Assembly: GCF_000163895.2 (NCBI RefSeq)
Contig: NC_016630.1
Location: 1,674,001 to 1,738,000, forward strand
Direction of reading: 5' to 3'
Source: Filifactor alocis ATCC 35896
GTDB lineage: Bacteria; Bacillota; Clostridia; Peptostreptococcales; Filifactoraceae
Length of the DNA: 64,000 nucleotides
Each line of letters begins with the position of its first letter. Positions within the stretch are counted from its first letter, which is position 1. Positions 1 through 8,764 of the stretch are shown one piece after another. The position numbers were made by a program, and so were the translations under genes. The notes below the pieces were generated by a model that saw only the letters and a list, made by a program, of their open reading frames with translations, was not told where the DNA came from and ran no database searches.

Positions 1-552
1 ACAAATAGCGTTATATATAAACATAGACGGAATTTCATGCATATAGTTACGGAGTTGTCTATACGCTTCTGAAGCATCCGTTTCTTCACGGGAAGGAGAT
101 TTGAGTTCAACCAATACAACCGGCAAACCATTTAAGAACAGAATTACATCGGGACGTTTGTTACTGTTTTCAATGAAAGTCCATTGATTAGCAACTATAA
201 AGGAGTTGTTTTCGACATTTTTATAATCGACAAGATAGATGATAGAGGAACGCTCCTCTCCACTGACAAAATATCTTACAGGAATACCATTTTGCAGATA
301 GTCCATAAAAATTGCATTTTTCTGTACAAGCTCTCCGTTCTCAAAGTTTCTAAGTTTGTACAAAGCATCCTGAATGGCATTATCGGGCAATCCTCTATTT
401 AAACGATACAGAGAATCAACCAAAACATCCTCATATAATGGACTGTAAAAATCCCTTTCAATATCAGGACCATATACATACTCATATCCCAAATTATTTT
501 GGAATAATTCTATTATTGAATTTTCATAAGATGCTTCTATGAATCCTGGCAT
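1..552 (-). CDS. hsdR: Type I restriction enzyme R subunit, N-terminal part (runs off window)
   Basis: HsdR is the ATP-dependent translocase and nuclease of type I restriction complexes, working with HsdM and HsdS. The 184 codons visible begin MPGFIEASYEN and contain the N-terminal nuclease core: RPDVILF, then VVLVELKSP, the D...ExK pattern of the HSDR_N family. The helicase part lies beyond base 1. I chose the ATG at 552 because an AAGGAG site (561-566) sits 8 bases upstream; the in-frame ATG at 558 would be only 2 bases from it. It follows the DUF4145 gene with 5 bases between them and is last in the order hsdM-hsdS-DUF4145-hsdR. Whether the gene is intact cannot be seen. Confidence 0.93.
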   Translation of the reverse strand, partial: MPGFIEASYENSIIELFQNNLGYEYVYGPDIERDFYSPLYEDVLVDSLYRLNRGLPDNAIQDALYKLRNFENGELVQKNAIFMDYLQNGIPVRYFVSGEERSSIIYLVDYKNVENNSFIVANQWTFIENSNKRPDVILFLNGLPVVLVELKSPSREETDASEAYRQLRNYMHEIPSMFIYNAIC

Positions 553-557
553 AATCA

Positions 558-1211
558 TCACTCCTTTTTTGTTTTTCTATCTTCGATTTTGCTTTTCAAT
601 TGATCAATTCTAATTGGCATTGAATATAAGTAGTTTATGATGATTGATATAAATTCAATACATTCTTTTACATCCAATTCTGTAAACTCAACATCATCTG
701 CGTGAGCGGCATCATTTCCTAATTGTCGAAGTATCCAACAAGCACTATTCATCATTTCGGGAAGAATTTTCTTATTAACTAAATCCGCAATTTTTAATTC
801 TAAATCTTTTCCTTCGGCACTTTTATCTTTGCAAATCATTTCTAAGGTTCTTCTTAAAGATAACAAACATATAGCTCTATCAATGCCTTTAGTTCTTACT
901 GCGGCTGTAAATGCATTTTTTATGGATTCAGGAACACCCTTATAATTTACATTCAGATTAGGATATTCAATAGTTATTTCACTATATCCATCAGGCATAC
1001 CTTGACAAGTATAGTCGCTAACCAATACTGGATTATGACACACAGGGCATTCAAACAAAATCCACTCTACTTCTTCGATAAGTTGATGGCATATTACATT
1101 TCCATATTCATCATAGTCTTCAAAATATTCATCATTGCTAAAATTCCCAATATGTTTCATCACGCCACTATTACCACACGAATAACAAGTTAGAATTTTG
1201 TTTTTTGCCAT
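558..1211 (-). CDS. DUF4145 protein with N-terminal zinc ribbon, in type I R-M locus
   Basis: 217 aa. Residues about 9-60 carry two CxxC pairs (CYSCG and CPVCH), which look like a zinc ribbon. The rest is helical and contains a LRxxGNDAAH stretch typical of DUF4145, a family often encoded in or fused to type I restriction loci. It lies between hsdS and hsdR and is almost certainly cotranscribed with them. The second type I locus in this window carries the same kind of domain fused to the N-terminus of HsdR, which supports a role tied to the restriction subunit. The precise role is unknown; the R/N...H arrangement recalls HEPN-type domains, but that is inference. Confidence 0.8.
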   Translation of the reverse strand: MAKNKILTCYSCGNSGVMKHIGNFSNDEYFEDYDEYGNVICHQLIEEVEWILFECPVCHNPVLVSDYTCQGMPDGYSEITIEYPNLNVNYKGVPESIKNAFTAAVRTKGIDRAICLLSLRRTLEMICKDKSAEGKDLELKIADLVNKKILPEMMNSACWILRQLGNDAAHADDVEFTELDVKECIEFISIIINYLYSMPIRIDQLKSKIEDRKTKKE

Positions 1212-1251
1212 TTATCATCATCCTTTCATTTGTAAACAATAATTTAGCGGC

Positions 1252-2415
1252 TTAAAGGTAGATATCAGAGACATCAAGCTCACCGGACATCAGTTTTGGA
1301 AGAAGTGTATCTCTTAGATTACTTAGTCTATTGTTTTCCTTTTGATTTAAAAGAATTAGTTCAAAAATAGGTTCAACTAATTCAGTAAATTCTAACATTA
1401 CCTTGGTCGATGGAATAATAACTTCTATTTTTCCAAATTGTGCTTTATTAAGGTTTACAATGGTACTTCCGCTTTGACCAAGTTTATTTATAATTTCAGA
1501 CATTGTTTTCATAAGCAAATAAACATAATAAGGCGAAACAGTGTTTTTAGGAATAATTGAATTTATCTGTTGATTAGTTTGACTGGGAACAGGTACAAGA
1601 GTAACAAGACCTGCTGTTCCAATACAACTTACACACACACTATTGACTGGTAAAGTTTTTTTTGATTGACTTTCTGCACCAAGAGTTGACAATGATCGAG
1701 CTGTATTTAATGAGTAGACACAATTGTGCATATCAGGAATTGTAATAAACGGGATATATCCTCCATAATATTCTTCTTTCTTTGTAGAAGGAGTCTTCCC
1801 ACAAACAACATCCTTTGCTAAATCATCAATTGTTCCAAGAATCCAATCATCTGGTTGTTTGCCATTGAATGGTTCACAATCAACGAACCAGGACTTAAAT
1901 AAAGTCTTAGCTTGCTGCTCTAAATTATTGTTTATCGCATTATTTAATTCTATTTTTTCATCTATTGACTTCAAAATGCTCGCTATTTTTTGCTGTGTTT
2001 CAATATCATAGCAAGGCACTTCATATTGCATAATGGACTTCTTATCACCTCTTGGCATCTTCGTTCCTTTTGACGTAGCCATTGCATATGCAAAGAATGC
2101 ATCATTCGCAAGAACATAGTAAAGAAAATCACTATCTGTGTTTTCCTTCGCAGTAAAAACTAATACATCATTAGAACATCCACCATTAATTTTCGCCTTC
2201 CATATTTTCTTAAAATATGGACGAATATTTGATACAAGAACATCTCCTTTTTCATATGCTTGTGTCAAATCAACAATTGGAAGCGAAGTAGCATTTACTA
2301 TTCCTGATTTATTCGGAAGCATATTTTCTGTCGAAATGTATCTTTCTGTTGTTAAATTAGCCACATCCGTTTTTCCTGTTCGAAATGAACAAATTTCTTC
2401 AAGCTTACACTTCAT
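1252..2415 (-). CDS. hsdS: Type I R-M specificity subunit (locus 1)
   Basis: HsdS sets the DNA target of the methylase and restriction complexes. The protein starts MKCKLEEICSF and has the usual two target-recognition domains, each followed by a conserved helical spacer: one near residues 135-185 (QQKIASILKSIDEKIELNN) and one at the C-terminus (RDTLLPKLMSGELDV). The ATG at 2415 overlaps the end of hsdM by 11 bases. An upstream in-frame ATG at 2460 would lie deep inside hsdM and adds residues that do not resemble HsdS. Length (387 aa) is normal. I saw no inverted hsdS copy nearby that would allow phase-variable switching. Confidence 0.93.
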   Translation of the reverse strand: MKCKLEEICSFRTGKTDVANLTTERYISTENMLPNKSGIVNATSLPIVDLTQAYEKGDVLVSNIRPYFKKIWKAKINGGCSNDVLVFTAKENTDSDFLYYVLANDAFFAYAMATSKGTKMPRGDKKSIMQYEVPCYDIETQQKIASILKSIDEKIELNNAINNNLEQQAKTLFKSWFVDCEPFNGKQPDDWILGTIDDLAKDVVCGKTPSTKKEEYYGGYIPFITIPDMHNCVYSLNTARSLSTLGAESQSKKTLPVNSVCVSCIGTAGLVTLVPVPSQTNQQINSIIPKNTVSPYYVYLLMKTMSEIINKLGQSGSTIVNLNKAQFGKIEVIIPSTKVMLEFTELVEPIFELILLNQKENNRLSNLRDTLLPKLMSGELDVSDIYL

Positions 2416-3937
2416 ACCCAATCGCCCCCAGCTTCTTTCTGATTTCCTCTTCCAATTCATGAGATTTTTTAAACATATCGGAAAGTTCTGAAGTCAGTCT
2501 TGTCATCTTTTCTTCAAACGGCTCTCCATCATCTTCCTGTTCTTCAATTCCCACATATCGACCGGGAGTTAAGATATAGTCCTGTTTTGCTATATCTTCT
2601 ATTGATGCTATCGCTGAAAATCCCTTTTTTTCCTCTAACACTCCATTTTGAAAATCTTCAAAGGTCTTAGCTAACAAGTCAATATCTCCAAGACTTCCGT
2701 CTTCTTGTATCCCTTCGGTAAAATCTCTATGCTTTCTATCAACCATATATCCCATTTTTCTAGCATCAATAAATAGAGTTTTTCCTTTTTGTTTTTTATT
2801 TTTAGTAATGAACCACAATGTCACGGGAATCGTTACACTATAAAATAGCTGTGTTGGTAAAGCTACAATTCCTTCTACCAAATCATCTTCTATAATCTTT
2901 TTTCGAATTTCCCCTTCTCCGGAAGATTGAGATGATAATGCTCCATTTGCAAGAACCAATCCGATTTTACCATTTGCTGCTAAGTGGTGAATCATATGTT
3001 GTATCCATGCATAGTTTGCATTTCCTGATGGTGGAGTTCCATACTTCCATCTAACATCCTCTTTTAATTTATCAGCTCCCCAATTAGAAAGGTTAAATGG
3101 GGGATTTGCCATGATGAAATCTGATTTTAATGTTTTATGGATGTCATTAAAAAATGTATCGGCATGGTAAGAACCAAAATTAGCATCAATTCCTCTTATC
3201 GCCATATTCATTTTTGCCATCTTCCATGTGTCTGCATTGGATTCCTGTCCATAAACAGAAATATTCCCACGATTATCACTATGTGCCTGTACAAATTTTT
3301 CACTCTGTACAAACATACCACCACTGCCACAACAAGGATCGTATACACGACAATTATTGAAGGGTTTCAGTATAGCAACGATTGTCTTTACGATGCTTGA
3401 AGGTGTATAAAATTCACCACCCTTTGTCCCTTCATAGGCAGCGAACTGAGCAATACAATACTCATAAGTCCTACCTAATAAATCCTTACTTGCCTCTGTT
3501 CCATCCATTTTTACTTCGTTAGTAAATAAGTCAACAACTTCCCCCAATACTCTTTTGTCTAAATCCGGACTCGCATAATTTTTAGGCAAAACATTTTTGA
3601 GTGTGATATTCTCTTTTTCGATAGCTCTCATTGCATCATCAATTACTGTGCCAATTTCGGGCGTATGTGCCGCAGAAGAAATCTTACTCCAACGAGCCTC
3701 TTTCGGTACAAAGAAAATATTTTCTTCTGCATATGCATCTCTATCGTTTTCAAAACCGTCGCCTTCTTTTAAAAGTTCCTCATAGCGTTTTTCAAAGGCA
3801 CTTGATATATAACGAAGAAAAATAAGACCTACGATAACCTTTCTGTATTCTGCTGCAGGAATATGCCCCCAAAGAACACAAGCTGCATCCCAAATTTGTT
3901 TTTCAAAACCTATATTTGCATTGTTTTTTCCAGCCAT
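2405..3937 (-). CDS. hsdM: Type I R-M adenine methyltransferase subunit (locus 1)
   Basis: HsdM methylates adenine in the site chosen by HsdS. 510 aa. N-terminal HsdM_N helices (GFEKQIWDAACVLWG) precede the N6_Mtase domain. The SAM-binding motif DPCCGSGG is at residues 200-207, the catalytic NPPF at 278-281, and GEFYTPSSI sits just before motif I. The ATG at 3937 has a GAGGAGGG site about 9 bases upstream; a longer in-frame start at 4015 adds residues unlike the family. It is the first gene of a minus-strand operon continuing into hsdS, DUF4145 and hsdR. Confidence 0.95.
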   Translation of the reverse strand: MAGKNNANIGFEKQIWDAACVLWGHIPAAEYRKVIVGLIFLRYISSAFEKRYEELLKEGDGFENDRDAYAEENIFFVPKEARWSKISSAAHTPEIGTVIDDAMRAIEKENITLKNVLPKNYASPDLDKRVLGEVVDLFTNEVKMDGTEASKDLLGRTYEYCIAQFAAYEGTKGGEFYTPSSIVKTIVAILKPFNNCRVYDPCCGSGGMFVQSEKFVQAHSDNRGNISVYGQESNADTWKMAKMNMAIRGIDANFGSYHADTFFNDIHKTLKSDFIMANPPFNLSNWGADKLKEDVRWKYGTPPSGNANYAWIQHMIHHLAANGKIGLVLANGALSSQSSGEGEIRKKIIEDDLVEGIVALPTQLFYSVTIPVTLWFITKNKKQKGKTLFIDARKMGYMVDRKHRDFTEGIQEDGSLGDIDLLAKTFEDFQNGVLEEKKGFSAIASIEDIAKQDYILTPGRYVGIEEQEDDGEPFEEKMTRLTSELSDMFKKSHELEEEIRKKLGAIGYEV

Positions 3938-3970
3938 TATGTATTTACCCTCCTCTTCAAATTCCCTTAT

Positions 3971-3998
3971 ATTATAAAGTATGACAAAGCTTACCCAA
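3971..3998 (-). promoter_or_regulatory. Possible promoter of hsdM operon
   Basis: On the minus strand a perfect TATAAT (3971-3976) lies 16 bases after TTGGGT (3993-3998), about 35 bases before the hsdM start. The -35 match is weak. Confidence 0.4.
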
Positions 3999-4461
3999 AA
4001 CTTCGACAATGACATATTCAGTTGTATTGAGCTTATTAACGGTATATGTACTGACTATTACAACTTCTGCCAACTCTTTCTTCCTGTTTCTGACTGCCCA
4101 CATATGTCATCGTTTTTTATAGTTAACTTTCACTGCCTCCACATACTTATCTCTGACATTCATTATTATATCTTATTTCAAAGCTGAAATATAGGATTCT
4201 TTCTGTTTTATTTCGTATTTTCCCTGTCATACTTATTTTCACAGCAAATTTTTCTCTGAAATTCATACAAACATAAAATCACTGCACAGATATAACATAT
4301 ATAAAATAAGCATAACAAAAGCACATACCTGAAAGATTTTTTGATGTGAACCCAAAAACTTAGTCGTTTAGAGGTCACAATTATCATCTTTCGATTATGT
4401 GCTTAATCATAAAATTTCCATCATTTCACTAATCACCAGATATTTCCTATGCTTTTTTATT
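3999..4461. other. Intergenic, no gene seen
   Basis: Between hsdM and the DUF1877 gene. Apart from the long inverted repeat at 4321-4402 (listed separately) I see only AT-rich sequence; the short open frames here have no ribosome sites and look like no family. Confidence 0.6.
4321..4402. repeat. 82-base imperfect inverted repeat
   Basis: The outer arms GCACATACCTGAAAGAT (4321-4337) and ATCTTTCGATTATGTGC (4386-4402) pair with 14 of 17 matches. Inside, GTGAACC and GAGGTCAC continue the symmetry. The middle is about 48 bases. It could be a strong RNA hairpin downstream of the minus-strand DUF1877 gene, or a tiny non-autonomous element. Confidence 0.55.
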
Positions 4462-4968
4462 TTAGCAAATTGTAATCGTTACATTACCATTTACTTCTAA
4501 TATTTTTTGATAGAAGTCTTTCAGCTTGTAAAAGTAGTCTGTCAGTTCTTCTTTTATTTCATCCGTTTCTTCTTTATCATTCCAAATATCGGGATATAGG
4601 TTTGCTATTTGGCATTCTTTCATACTGAATGTTTCCATCGCTGTTTCGATATCGAAATGCCGGAGAGCAGATACGATATCTTGTATCCTTACCTTTTCTG
4701 TATAGGATAAAAACTCTTCCACTTCTTCAATGAAAGTCACACCTAAAATCGCTTCACTAAGAGGGTTGTTTTTGATAGGCTCACTACCGCTTGTTCCTGT
4801 AAGCACAAAATGAAGTACATCCCACATCTTATCTAAATCAAGTGATATTTTGACATCCGAATTCACTTCTTCTGTCTCCTTAAAGGCTTCATTTTTTTCT
4901 GAATAAAAGGTTTTCAGCTCCTTCAAGTCTTTGTTACTCAGATAGTTATAGTTTGCTATGATTCCCAT
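4462..4968 (-). CDS. YfbM/DUF1877 family protein
   Basis: 168 aa. The N-terminus MGIIANYNYLS and the later DKMWDVLHFVLTG are hallmarks of the DUF1877 (YfbM) family of small cytoplasmic proteins with no settled function. An AAGGAAG site lies just before the ATG. The protein is acidic and has no membrane segment. Members are often found near toxin or immunity genes, but nothing here proves such a role. It stands alone, with more than 500 bases to the hsdM gene downstream and about 100 bases to the next gene upstream. Confidence 0.8.
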   Translation of the reverse strand: MGIIANYNYLSNKDLKELKTFYSEKNEAFKETEEVNSDVKISLDLDKMWDVLHFVLTGTSGSEPIKNNPLSEAILGVTFIEEVEEFLSYTEKVRIQDIVSALRHFDIETAMETFSMKECQIANLYPDIWNDKEETDEIKEELTDYFYKLKDFYQKILEVNGNVTITIC

Positions 4969-5075
4969 GTTTCACTTCCTTTTGTATACTGTGAAGTTTT
5001 TTCTTTTTTTGTAATGATCAAAAAATGTGGATAGGTTGAATAAATATATCTCAACTCCATAGACATGGAACTGTT

Positions 5076-5432
5076 CTATACTTCTTCCCAGCCTCCTTCT
5101 TGCACATCATATTTTGCAAACTCACCGGTATCTGTAAATTCAGATGCTGTCATTCCTACTTCAAAGATACAATCAAAGTCATTTGAAGTTGAGAAATACA
5201 ATGCACTGTCTGTCAAAAACGCTTCTCCAAAATCAGGATGTTCAAACAGTTTGCCGTCAGCGTGATTTCCCGCCGGTTTGTATTGATATTTTAACAAACG
5301 GTTTTCCAATTCTGATTGTTGGTCCGGTGTGAATTTTTTCAGATTTTCCTCCTTTTCAAAGAAATCGGGTTGTCCTAACTGTTGTTCTTTCTGTTTTGTC
5401 CCTACGGTGAACAGAGAAATTGTGTAACTCAT
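5076..5432 (-). CDS. Hypothetical protein, 118 aa
   Basis: Begins MSYTISLFTV and ends GGWEEV. It is acidic, has no membrane segment, and looks like a compact mixed alpha/beta protein. I recall similar MSY-starting hypothetical proteins in many bacteria but no function. The ATG at 5432 has a GAGGGGGG site about 10 bases upstream; the longer frame to 5492 has none and runs into a dispersed repeat. Together with the DUF1877 neighbour it may form a pair of small accessory genes, but spacing (about 100 bases) does not require cotranscription. Confidence 0.6.
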   Translation of the reverse strand: MSYTISLFTVGTKQKEQQLGQPDFFEKEENLKKFTPDQQSELENRLLKYQYKPAGNHADGKLFEHPDFGEAFLTDSALYFSTSNDFDCIFEVGMTASEFTDTGEFAKYDVQEGGWEEV

Positions 5433-5868
5433 TGATAATTTTCCCCCCTCATCAGTATTATCTAATTGATTTATTATTTCTACAAAAGCCACCCTAAAAT
5501 GAATAGATGGCTCTCTTCATAATGTATCATCTTATTTATCTTTGGTCAATAAGTGTCGGTCTACACTTTACTCTATACAACAGCTCTCCCTTGAATCGTC
5601 TTTTGAAGTTTTTGATATCTACACAATATCACAGTTGTATTACTAAAACCTGTTTGAATACTGTAGTTTTATTACTTATCTGAAAAAAGACCTGTTGTTC
5701 GTATTCTCAACATCTTATACTACCCTATTCGTCTTCTCTCATTATTTTCTCGTACTGTAAGCATAGTGATTTCGATTTTTGATATACATACTTTTATACT
5801 GTATTGTAGCGTAAATAGTCCGGTCTCATGTAGAGACGATACTCATTCAAGAACCCCTTTTCAGTGGA
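5433..5868. other. Intergenic with dispersed repeat
   Basis: No gene seen. Bases about 5486-5567 resemble 10441-10530 (listed there): both contain, on the minus strand, GACC-x-ACACTTAT-x-GACC followed about 35 bases later by AGAGAGCC and a small hairpin. Confidence 0.5.
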
Positions 5869-6081
5869 TTACATCTGCATCAGTCCACTTACAATAGCGA
5901 GAAATCCTATTACCATACAAGCATAACAAACAAATTTGTTATTGTTTGAATTTCTTTTTTTGAATAACAACACTGCTCCAACAAGGATTAGCAACAATCC
6001 AAACCATATACTTCCCAAATATAATTCTGATGCCATACTATCAAGAAAATTGTCCACTGTTCCTTCTATTTTTTGTTCCAT
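5869..6081 (-). CDS. Small two-TM membrane protein after ABC permease
   Basis: 70 aa with two hydrophobic segments (about residues 22-40 and 48-67) separated by a basic loop (FKKRNSNNNK). Its ATG overlaps the TAA of the ABC permease (TAATG), so translation is probably coupled. It is the last gene of the tetR-ATPase-permease unit and may be an accessory piece of the exporter. No family recognised. Confidence 0.65.
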   Translation of the reverse strand: MEQKIEGTVDNFLDSMASELYLGSIWFGLLLILVGAVLLFKKRNSNNNKFVCYACMVIGFLAIVSGLMQM

Positions 6082-6791
6082 TATAAAACCTCCATCTTAT
6101 TTATTTTTTTCATCAAAAATATCAAACACAAGATACCAATCATTACCATTGCCGCTGCTAACACATACATCGCTGCTCGATTAGGGTTTGCATTTACCAC
6201 AATATTACACATTAACGAAGCAAGGAGAACTGCAGAAATAATGGTTGTCGGCACTGATTTTTTGATAAATCCGATTCCTACTGCTATCACTCCGATAGTT
6301 GCAGCTATCGCTGACATCAATATGGTATTTTCAACAATGTTCAAGATAATAGAAACTGTAAAGTTGTTTCCTACAAGATGAATAAAATTTTCAGTGATAC
6401 CAAATGTCAAAAAAACAATAAAGTTACAGATAACCATTGATATAATCGTAAATCCACACACAATCAAAAGTTTGGATAACACAACCTTTTTTCGACTGAC
6501 CGGATAGGAAAAAAGTAAAATAGGTCGCTTACCCGAATAATCTTCAATAACAAACCTGCAATACATCACTGCAGACATCACACAGAATACTGCCATGTTA
6601 AAAACACAAAATAGAGGAATAAGATTATCATATCCTGCAAAAATTACCATGTCTTTATCATTCGGCTCTATCAAAGGGGCATATGCAAAAAGAAAAAGGA
6701 AACCAATCATCGTAATCGCTATGATAATATCCGCTATAATATAAGTGTTGATGTTATTCTTTTTTAATTCCAATCTAATCAACGTTTTCAT
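6081..6791 (-). CDS. ABC-2 type transporter permease
   Basis: 236 aa with about six membrane helices, the topology of BcrB/lantibiotic-type ABC-2 permeases. It starts MKTLIRLELKKNN, a common beginning for this group, and overlaps the ATPase gene by 17 bases. With the upstream ATPase it should form a heteromeric exporter of a peptide or hydrophobic drug. The substrate cannot be read from sequence. Regulation is probably through the TetR gene at the head of the operon. Confidence 0.88.
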   Translation of the reverse strand: MKTLIRLELKKNNINTYIIADIIIAITMIGFLFLFAYAPLIEPNDKDMVIFAGYDNLIPLFCVFNMAVFCVMSAVMYCRFVIEDYSGKRPILLFSYPVSRKKVVLSKLLIVCGFTIISMVICNFIVFLTFGITENFIHLVGNNFTVSIILNIVENTILMSAIAATIGVIAVGIGFIKKSVPTTIISAVLLASLMCNIVVNANPNRAAMYVLAAAMVMIGILCLIFLMKKINKMEVL

Positions 6792-7518
6792 TTTCTTTTC
6801 TCCCTATCATAATATCCATAAAATACTCTTCCAGACCTGATGGATACTCTGCCTTCACCTTATCCATTGAGACCTCTCTCACTATCGTTCCGTTGACAAT
6901 GACCCCTATTGTATCCGCAATATGCTCTATTTCTGTCAAAATATGACTGGAAATCAGTAATGTCATACCCTCTGTTTTTGCAAGGTACAAAAATAAGTCC
7001 CTCATTTCCTTAATTCCCATAGGATCCAATCCGTTAATCGGCTCATCCAGAATCAATAGTTGTGGTTTATGGATAATTGCTCTTGCAATCGCTAAACGCT
7101 GACGCATCCCCAAGGAAAAAGTAGATACCGGCTGAACACCAATATCCTTTAATCCGACTTTTGACAAGACATCCTCTACATTCCCACCTTCCTTGCCCAT
7201 GTAGGCAAGATGCATATGCAAATTTTCTGCTGCCGACAAATGTTCATAAAAAATGGGAGTTTCTATCAAAGTACCAATCTGTGATAACATATCACTCGGT
7301 GTTGAAAGATTATCTATTCCAAACATTTGTAATCTTCCCATAGTCGGTGTAAGAAGTCCTGAAAGAAGTTTGAATACCGTTGTTTTCCCCGCTCCGTTCG
7401 CACCTAAAAAACCATAAATCGTACCTCTTTCTACATGCATATTACAACCTTTAATTACTTCCTTACCACCAAAAGTTTTTGTAAGGTTATTTGTTTCTAT
7501 AATGAAATGATGATTCAT
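6775..7518 (-). CDS. ABC transporter ATP-binding protein (BcrA type)
   Basis: 247 aa, a single nucleotide-binding domain. Walker A GANGAGKT is at residues 39-46, the signature is LGMRQRLAIA and Walker B LLILDEP, all intact. It energises the ABC-2 permease encoded next. The start at 7518 (MNHHFIIETNN) is set by AAAGGAGG 9 bases upstream and lies inside the end of tetR (32-base overlap). The closest family is the bacitracin/lantibiotic immunity ATPases. Confidence 0.92.
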   Translation of the reverse strand: MNHHFIIETNNLTKTFGGKEVIKGCNMHVERGTIYGFLGANGAGKTTVFKLLSGLLTPTMGRLQMFGIDNLSTPSDMLSQIGTLIETPIFYEHLSAAENLHMHLAYMGKEGGNVEDVLSKVGLKDIGVQPVSTFSLGMRQRLAIARAIIHKPQLLILDEPINGLDPMGIKEMRDLFLYLAKTEGMTLLISSHILTEIEHIADTIGVIVNGTIVREVSMDKVKAEYPSGLEEYFMDIMIGRKENENVD

Positions 7519-8176
7519 CGGTCTTATCCTCCTTTGGATATAATTTTTGCAATAGCTCCAACGATTTTTCAATCAGTTCATCACTGAATACATCGATGCC
7601 TATCGACTTCATCATATATTGTAAAAATCCGAGTCTCGAGGATAACTTCTCACCATCACAATCAAAAACAGCCGGATCACACCACACATTGAGCAATAGC
7701 ATAAAAACTTCCGCACATTCATCCGGAAAATCTGTAACGATAGAGCCATCTTGTATTCCTTTCTTAATAATTTTTGAAACAAAGTTAGAATCCTTATTGA
7801 CACAAGATTGCATGTAGGATAGAACAAACTCTGCACTTTTCATGCGTACACTCATTGCATCATCTAAATAATGTGCTTCCTGATTCTCGATATTTTTCTC
7901 CAAAATAAGTTGCAACTGTTCTTTCCCACTCAAAAATCGGGTCTCTTCCATAAAGTTTTCTATTGTACCCTTTACACTTTGTTCCTGCTTCTCCATAACA
8001 GATTTGATAATTTCATCCTTCGATTTAAAATGATGATAAATAGCCCCCTTGGATATTCCGGCAGCTGTTGCAATATCCATCATGCTGGTCTTATCGAATC
8101 CCTTTTGTAAAAACAGCTTCGCTGATACGGATAAAATAGCCTCAATGGTAGCCTTTGCATTATATTCTTTCGCCAT
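7487..8176 (-). CDS. TetR/AcrR family repressor
   Basis: 229 aa. The N-terminal helix-turn-helix (residues about 10-55) includes the canonical ISKGAIYHHFKSKDEI. The C-terminal ligand-binding part is divergent, as usual. It heads the operon with the ABC exporter, so it most likely represses its own transcription and is relieved by a compound the exporter handles. An inverted repeat overlapping the transcription start (8205-8214) fits an operator. Confidence 0.93.
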   Translation of the reverse strand: MAKEYNAKATIEAILSVSAKLFLQKGFDKTSMMDIATAAGISKGAIYHHFKSKDEIIKSVMEKQEQSVKGTIENFMEETRFLSGKEQLQLILEKNIENQEAHYLDDAMSVRMKSAEFVLSYMQSCVNKDSNFVSKIIKKGIQDGSIVTDFPDECAEVFMLLLNVWCDPAVFDCDGEKLSSRLGFLQYMMKSIGIDVFSDELIEKSLELLQKLYPKEDKTDESSFHYRNK

Positions 8177-8201
8177 AGATGATACACCTTCTTATTAGAT
8201 T

Positions 8202-8249
8202 CCGACCGTTCGGTTTTTTTATAATATCTTTTATCTGTTATTTTGTCAA
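8202..8249 (-). promoter_or_regulatory. Promoter with TetR-type operator
   Basis: On the minus strand TTGACA (8244-8249), a 17-base spacer and TATTAT (8221-8226) form a near-consensus promoter. Directly downstream, over the expected start point, is the inverted repeat ACCG-TT-CGGT (8205-8214), a typical TetR-family half-site pair. Confidence 0.75.
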
Positions 8250-8306
8250 GAGCTTTTATAAATTATTATCTCACAGTCTCTTGCATCATACTTGGCTCAG
8301 AGATGT

Positions 8307-8339
8307 TATCTATCATTGTTGTAACTACAATGATAGATA
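8307..8339. repeat. Perfect 13-bp inverted repeat, 7-base loop
   Basis: TATCTATCATTGT (8307-8319) and ACAATGATAGATA (8327-8339) are perfect complements. No T-run follows on either strand, so it is not a standard terminator. Confidence 0.7.
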
Positions 8340-8648
8340 CCTTAGTAGGATGATATGATGTATCCTATTTTTAATTTGTAATGCTGAAACTCAATATTTT
8401 GTTCAAAAAAATAGAGCATTTCAGAAACTTAAAAAGTTCCAAACCGACTCTATAACAGTCTAACAACAGAGAATCATCAAATCGTCAAAAACAACCCTTG
8501 TAGAGATTGAGGCGATTCAACTATGCCATCAGTTTTCAATTTTACAAACAGATTCCCTTCCTTGCATAAAGTTACTTTTCATGAAAAATAAAAAAGACCA
8601 TGTATCTTTGGTAAAAACGTCCTTGCTAACCGCTCTAACGGATATAAA

Positions 8649-8694
8649 AACGCACATTATCTTAACATGTTATCATCTTAAGACAATGTGCGTT
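8649..8694. repeat. 17-bp inverted repeat, 12-base loop
   Basis: AACGCACATTATCTTAA (8649-8665) pairs with TTAAGACAATGTGCGTT (8678-8694) with one mismatch. There is no clear T-run. It lies just before the 14-base tandem repeat. Confidence 0.7.
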
Positions 8695-8708
8695 ATCAAA
8701 ATTGCTCT

Positions 8709-8764
8709 ATTTTAATCACTCTATTTTAATCTCTCTATTTTAATCTCTCTATTTTAATCTCTCT
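8709..8764. repeat. Tandem repeat, 14 bases x 4
   Basis: ATTTTAATCTCTCT is repeated four times in a row; the first copy has CACTCT instead of CTCTCT. The flanking GCTCT and ATGAAG suggest growth by slippage. Confidence 0.9.

Noticed and set aside
1252..3937. Phase-variable inversion in hsdS of locus 1
   Set aside because: No second hsdS fragment, inverted repeat or recombinase gene lies within or beside the locus.
8709..8764. CRISPR-like repeat
   Set aside because: Units are 14 bases and directly joined, with no spacers and no cas genes nearby.
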